Source of the DNA: Litorimonas sp964435725
GTDB taxonomy: Bacteria > Pseudomonadota > Alphaproteobacteria > Caulobacterales > Maricaulaceae
DNA: 15,540 nucleotides
Assembly (NCBI GenBank): GCA_964435725.1
Contig: CAYTAJ010000056.1
Span: forward strand, 1-15,540
Reading direction: 5' to 3'
Shown: in pieces, positions 12,500 through 15,540 of the stretch
Position numbering within the stretch: position 1 is the first letter of the stretch
How the letters are laid out: each line of letters opens with the position of its first letter
The notes under the pieces: model-generated
Told to the model about the DNA's origin: nothing
Seen by the model: the letters and a program-made list of their open reading frames with translations, nothing else
Databases searched by the model: none
Made by a program: the position numbers and the translations under genes

Positions 12500-12838
12500 T
12501 TAAAGTGCAGCGTCGCCTGACTCGCCCGTACGAATACGGATGGCTTGGCTGACATCTGAAACGAAGATTTTACCGTCACCGATTTTGCCTGTCTTAGCGG
12601 CTGCTTGAATGGCTTCTAGTGCGCCCTCAACTTGGTCGTCAGCGACAACAAGCTCGAGTTTCAACTTAGGTAGGAAGTCGACGACATATTCTGCACCTCG
12701 ATACAATTCTGTGTGGCCTTTTTGACGTCCAAAGCCCTTAGCTTCGACAACTGTCATACCCTGTAAACCAACGCCTTGTAGCGCCTCTTTGACTTCATCA
12801 AGTTTGAACGGTTTGATGATGGCTTCGATTTTTTTCAT
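12500..12838 (-). CDS. glnB: PII nitrogen regulatory protein GlnB
   Basis: This 112-residue trimeric signal protein reads 2-oxoglutarate, ATP/ADP and glutamine status and steers GlnE, NtrB and other targets. The start ATG at 12838-12836 is fixed by GGGAG (12849-12845) with a 6-nt gap and by homology (MKKIEAIIKPFKLDEVKEAL); the frame stays open further upstream but that part is not PII-like. The T-loop carries uridylylation site Y51 in KGHTELYRGAEY. The B-loop and C-terminal signature follow (GKIGDGKIFVSDV..AIRIRTGE). It is transcribed together with glnA just downstream, the usual alphaproteobacterial pair. A leader hairpin at 12876-12897 and an NtrC-like box at 12977-12993 lie upstream. Confidence 0.98.
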   Translation of the reverse strand: MKKIEAIIKPFKLDEVKEALQGVGLQGMTVVEAKGFGRQKGHTELYRGAEYVVDFLPKLKLELVVADDQVEGALEAIQAAAKTGKIGDGKIFVSDVSQAIRIRTGESGDAAL

Positions 12839-12875
12839 AGTGGTCTCCCGCAGGTCAAATATTGTGTGTGTCATG

Positions 12876-12897
12876 CGACTCTGTGGGCGCAGAGTCG
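12876..12897 (-). promoter_or_regulatory. Perfect hairpin in the glnB leader
   Basis: CGACTCTG and CAGAGTCG (12876-12883 and 12890-12897) form an 8-bp stem over a 6-nt loop, 38 nt before the glnB ATG. There is no T-run after it on the minus strand, so it is not a plain terminator. It could be an operator or a leader structure that affects glnB translation. Confidence 0.45.
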
Positions 12898-12976
12898 ATA
12901 TGCGGCGTGCTGAACCTCGTGAACATGTCGTCGCCCCTTTATATTTGCACATAATTGCGTCGGTTGCATATGGGGC

Positions 12977-12993
12977 TGCACCAATTTTATGCG
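12977..12993. promoter_or_regulatory. NtrC-like binding site upstream of glnB
   Basis: TGCACCAATTTTATGCG resembles the 17-bp NtrC operator form TGCACYA-N3-TGGTGCA, with a full left half and a partly matching right half (TATGCG). It is about 140 nt upstream of glnB, a normal enhancer distance. I could not find a sigma-54 -24/-12 pair with proper GG-N10-GC spacing nearby, which weakens the call. Confidence 0.3.
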
Positions 12994-13086
12994 CTTTTGT
13001 TCAAATGAGCGCACCTTGATTAGGGATTGCACAAAGTCTGTAACACGCTAAACCCCCTGCATTGCTTATGATTTCAGACAGCATGG

Positions 13087-13105
13087 GTTCGCGACTGCAG
13101 TTCAC
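13087..13105. repeat. 19-nt direct repeat, distal copy upstream of maeB
   Basis: GTTCGCGACTGCAGTTCAC, identical to the copy at 13219-13237. It contains the 8-bp palindrome ACTGCAGT. The flanks of the two copies are not related, so the repeat is a discrete motif and not part of a larger duplication. Confidence 0.8.
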
Positions 13106-13218
13106 GTGTGAAATTACAGCATGGCCTCGTCCTTAGGCCTTAATCGACTTAAAAACAGAGTTGATCAGGGACAATCATCGCACTGTACGCAGTGTTAAAC
13201 CCGCATCATAAACCGGCT

Positions 13219-13237
13219 GTTCGCGACTGCAGTTCAC
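13219..13237. repeat. 19-nt direct repeat, proximal copy in front of the maeB ribosome site
   Basis: GTTCGCGACTGCAGTTCAC, 132 nt from the first copy and ending 15 nt before the maeB ATG, just ahead of the GGAG at 13243-13246. Its position suits a repressor or RNA-level control site for maeB. Confidence 0.8.
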
Positions 13238-13252
13238 CCGGCGGAGATAGAC

Positions 13253-15540
13253 ATGAAAAAACTCACCCCCCGTCCGCCTAAAAAGGCTTATATAACCGAT
13301 CAACAAGCGTTAGATTTCCACGCTAAACCTATTCCCGGAAAGCTTGCCCTTCAAGCCACAAAACCCATGGCAACACAACGTGATTTGTCGCTCGCCTATT
13401 CACCCGGTGTTGCCATCCCTGTTAAAGCTATCGCCGATGACCCCGATAGCGTTTACGACTATACATCCAAAGGAAATATGGTCGCCGTTATCTCAAACGG
13501 CACAGCGATCTTGGGACTGGGTAATCTTGGTGCGGCCGCCTCAAAGCCCGTTATGGAAGGGAAATCCGTTCTTTTTAAACGCTTTGCCGATATTGATAGT
13601 TTCGATATTGAAGTTGAAGAAGAAGACGCCGATAAATTTATCGAATGTGTAAAGCGTTTCGGCAATACATTTGGCGGTATCAACCTCGAAGATATTGGTT
13701 CACCGGAATGTTTCATCATTGAACAAGAGCTTCGCGACAAACTCGACATTCCTGTTTTCCATGATGACCAGCACGGAACCGCCATTATTGCGACTGCGGG
13801 CCTTATTAATGCCTGTCATCTCACAGGACGAAAATTTGAAGATTTAAAACTCGTCTTATGTGGCGCTGGTGCTGCGGGCTTATCTGTTCTCGGTCTCGTC
13901 AAACGACTCGGGGTAAAAGATGAAAACGCCATCGTCGTAGATAGTAGCGGCGTCATTTATCAAGGCCGCAAAGAATATATGGATCAGTGGAAAGCGCCGC
14001 ATGCGGTTAAAACCGACATGCGAACCTTGGAAGAAGCCATTAAAGGCGCCGATGTTTTCTTTGGACTGTCTGTTGCCGGCATCGTCAGCAAAGAGATGGT
14101 CGCGTCTATGGCACCGAACCCGATTATCTTTGCAATGGCAAACCCCGACCCCGAGATTTCACCCGAAGACATCAAAGCCGTGCGGGATGATGCGATTATT
14201 GCAACAGGCCGTTCAGATTATCCGAACCAAGTGAATAACGTCTTGGGCTTTCCTTATATTTTCCGCGGCGCTTTGGATGTGCGCGCGCGCAATGTGAATG
14301 AGGAAATGAAACTGGCTTGTGCACAAGCCTTGGCAGACCTCGCCCGTCAAGACGTCCCCGAAGAAGTCGCTGCTGCCTATCATGGCAAACGTCCGTCTTA
14401 TGGTCCGGATTACATTATTCCTGCCCCGTTCGATCCCCGCTTGATTTCAGAAATCCCGCCCTATGTTGCGGAAGCGGCTATGGATACAGGTGTCGCGCGT
14501 AAACCCATCGAAGACATGGATACTTATAAAAAGTCTCTTGCGAGACGTCAGGATCCAACAGCCGCAATTCTGCAAGGCATCACCTCTTCTGTTCAAGAAG
14601 AGCCTAAAACAATTATTTTTGCCGAAGGCGAAGAGCCTGCCGTTATTCGTGCGGCGCAATCCTTCCAGCAGCGCGGACTCGGCAAAGCCATTCTCATTGG
14701 TCGTGAAAAGCCCATTTATGACAATATGAAACTTTTGGGCATTGAAAAACCTGACAGTCTCACAGTGCTGAATGCGCGCCTGTTTGATCGCAATGCCGAA
14801 TTCACCGAATTTCTCTATGGCAAGTTACAGCGCAAAGGATTCTTGCGCCGTGATGCGCAGCGTCTGGTCAATAATGACCGGAACGTCTTCTCGGCCCTTA
14901 TGCTTCATCATGGTCTAGCAGATGGCATGGTGACGGGTGTGACACGGAGTTACGACATTGCCTTGCGCGATGTAAAAATGGTTTTGGGCCATACACGCCA
15001 TGAACGCACAATGGGCGTGAGTGTTGTCATCAATAAAAACCGAACATTATTTATCGCTGATACAAACATCACAGAATTACCGGATGCCGAAGACCTCGCC
15101 GATATCGCAGAAAGCACGGCGCATTTCGCACGGCAGTTTGGCTTTGAGCCCCGTGTGGCCTTCTTGTCCTATTCAACATTTGGCAATCCTGTGGGTGAAC
15201 GCATGCAGAAAGTCCGTAATGCCGTGCGCATTCTGGATGAGCGTGAAGTTGATTTCGAATATGAAGGTGACATGGCAGCAGATGTGGCTTTGGACCCAAT
15301 GCATATTCTGACTTATCCCTTCTCGCGCCTTACTGATGCGGCGAATGTGTTGGTGATGCCGGCCATTCATTCGGCCTCTATCTCAACGAAACTTTTGGAC
15401 TCTGTCGGCGGTGCTACCGTGCTCGGGCCATTTCTGACGGGTCTCGAAAAACCTGTTCAAATTTGTAGCCTTGGCGCAGCCGCCTCAGAAATCACACGCA
15501 TGGCGACTTTGGCGGCCTACGCGCCATCGCATCGCGATGA
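13253..15540 (+). CDS. maeB: NADP-dependent malic enzyme with C-terminal phosphotransacetylase-like domain (3' end cut by window)
   Basis: This enzyme decarboxylates malate to pyruvate, giving NADPH and feeding gluconeogenesis or acetyl-CoA supply. The frame stays open for 762 codons to the last base, with no frameshift found on codon-by-codon reading. The ATG at 13253 has GGAG at 13243-13246. The malic part (1 to about 430) shows LAYSPGVA (47-54), GKSVLFKRFADID with the catalytic lysine, INLEDIGSPECF, PVFHDDQHGTA (metal site), the Rossmann GAGAAG, MANPDPEISPE and RSDYPNQVNNVLGFPYIFRGALD. The C-terminal part (about 444 on, starting KTIIFAEGEEPAVIRAA) is the phosphotransacetylase-like domain that in MaeB enzymes binds acetyl-CoA and regulates activity. 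E. coli MaeB has 759 residues, so only a few codons should be missing. It diverges from glnB across 414 nt, with a repeated 19-nt motif upstream. Confidence 0.97.
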   Translation, partial: MKKLTPRPPKKAYITDQQALDFHAKPIPGKLALQATKPMATQRDLSLAYSPGVAIPVKAIADDPDSVYDYTSKGNMVAVISNGTAILGLGNLGAAASKPVMEGKSVLFKRFADIDSFDIEVEEEDADKFIECVKRFGNTFGGINLEDIGSPECFIIEQELRDKLDIPVFHDDQHGTAIIATAGLINACHLTGRKFEDLKLVLCGAGAAGLSVLGLVKRLGVKDENAIVVDSSGVIYQGRKEYMDQWKAPHAVKTDMRTLEEAIKGADVFFGLSVAGIVSKEMVASMAPNPIIFAMANPDPEISPEDIKAVRDDAIIATGRSDYPNQVNNVLGFPYIFRGALDVRARNVNEEMKLACAQALADLARQDVPEEVAAAYHGKRPSYGPDYIIPAPFDPRLISEIPPYVAEAAMDTGVARKPIEDMDTYKKSLARRQDPTAAILQGITSSVQEEPKTIIFAEGEEPAVIRAAQSFQQRGLGKAILIGREKPIYDNMKLLGIEKPDSLTVLNARLFDRNAEFTEFLYGKLQRKGFLRRDAQRLVNNDRNVFSALMLHHGLADGMVTGVTRSYDIALRDVKMVLGHTRHERTMGVSVVINKNRTLFIADTNITELPDAEDLADIAESTAHFARQFGFEPRVAFLSYSTFGNPVGERMQKVRNAVRILDEREVDFEYEGDMAADVALDPMHILTYPFSRLTDAANVLVMPAIHSASISTKLLDSVGGATVLGPFLTGLEKPVQICSLGAAASEITRMATLAAYAPSHRD

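Larger units (their letters stand above)
12839..13252. other. 414-nt glnB-maeB divergent spacer
   Basis: No supported gene lies here; the short frames present are weak. It holds the glnB leader hairpin, a set of TTGCA/TGCAC-type half-sites (12945-13030), the NtrC-like box, and two copies of a 19-nt direct repeat near maeB. Minus-strand TATAAA (12943-12938) could be a -10 for glnB but has no good -35. A CACTG/CAGTG stem with a TACG loop lies at 13180-13193. Confidence 0.6.

Noticed and set aside
12839..12952. 38-residue N-terminal extension of GlnB
   Set aside because: PII proteins start at MKKIEAI; the extension has no similarity and GGGAG sits correctly for the inner ATG.
12940..13000. Sigma-54 promoter for glnB at GGTGCAGCCCCATATGC (minus strand)
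   Set aside because: GG and GC are 13 nt apart instead of the required 10, so it does not fit a -24/-12 element.
13344..13652. Short plus-strand frames inside maeB (also 14001-14234, 14463-14729, 15021-15311)
   Set aside because: They are out-of-frame shadows of maeB, whose own frame is open from 13253 to the window end with all malic enzyme motifs.
1..15540. Mobile element, prophage, CRISPR array, toxin-antitoxin or defence system
   Set aside because: No transposase, integrase, spaced repeat array or defence domain is seen; gene content is housekeeping and regulatory.

Overview
The window reads as a chromosomal segment of a moderate-GC alphaproteobacterium. The clues are an ActR/RegA/PrrA response regulator, a DUF1134/EipA envelope protein, an OxyR of classical layout, a glnB-glnA pair, and a bkd operon guarded by a divergent Lrp-type regulator. 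A marine Hyphomonadaceae/Maricaulales-like host is plausible but cannot be proven from sequence alone. Almost everything is core metabolism and regulation. I see no prophage, insertion sequence, CRISPR array or toxin-antitoxin pair.

Layout, left to right. (1) 100-645: redox response regulator (actR), then a terminator and a small GIY-YIG domain gene on the other strand. (2) 1082-1158: CAT-anticodon tRNA with a good promoter. (3) 1256-4917, minus strand: tightly packed E1alpha-E1beta-E2 of the branched-chain 2-oxoacid dehydrogenase complex. E1alpha is interrupted by a 100-N assembly gap, E2 has two lipoyl domains, and no E3 gene is adjacent. A bkdR-like Lrp/AsnC gene (5099-5593) diverges from it. 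(4) 5714-7381: an unusual fusion of an aspartokinase-like domain with homoserine dehydrogenase, with no ACT domains and with eroded kinase motifs. (5) 7455-8664: MarR regulator, Dps ferritin and a previously uncalled 41-codon one-helix protein, ending at a strong terminator. (6) 8797-9800, minus strand: an unrecognised 111-residue protein and an EipA-family lipoprotein. (7) 10078-10989: oxyR, sharing a bidirectional terminator with glnA. (8) 11043-12838, minus strand: glnB-glnA. (9) 13253 to the right edge: NADP-type malic enzyme (maeB), open to the last base and apparently only a few codons short of its end.

Functional themes. Branched-chain amino acid breakdown (bkd, BkdR) sits beside an enzyme of the aspartate pathway leading to threonine, methionine and isoleucine. 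Redox and oxidative stress are handled by ActR, MarR/Dps and OxyR. Nitrogen assimilation is represented by GlnB/GlnA, and carbon flow between C4 acids and pyruvate by MaeB.

The most distinctive non-coding features are a 12-bp hairpin with several G-runs between eipA and oxyR, a 19-nt exact direct repeat upstream of maeB, a three-half-site operator over the marR promoter, and two mutually exclusive stems in the dps leader. The best candidate for something undescribed is the ACT-less, kinase-degenerate aspartokinase-homoserine dehydrogenase.
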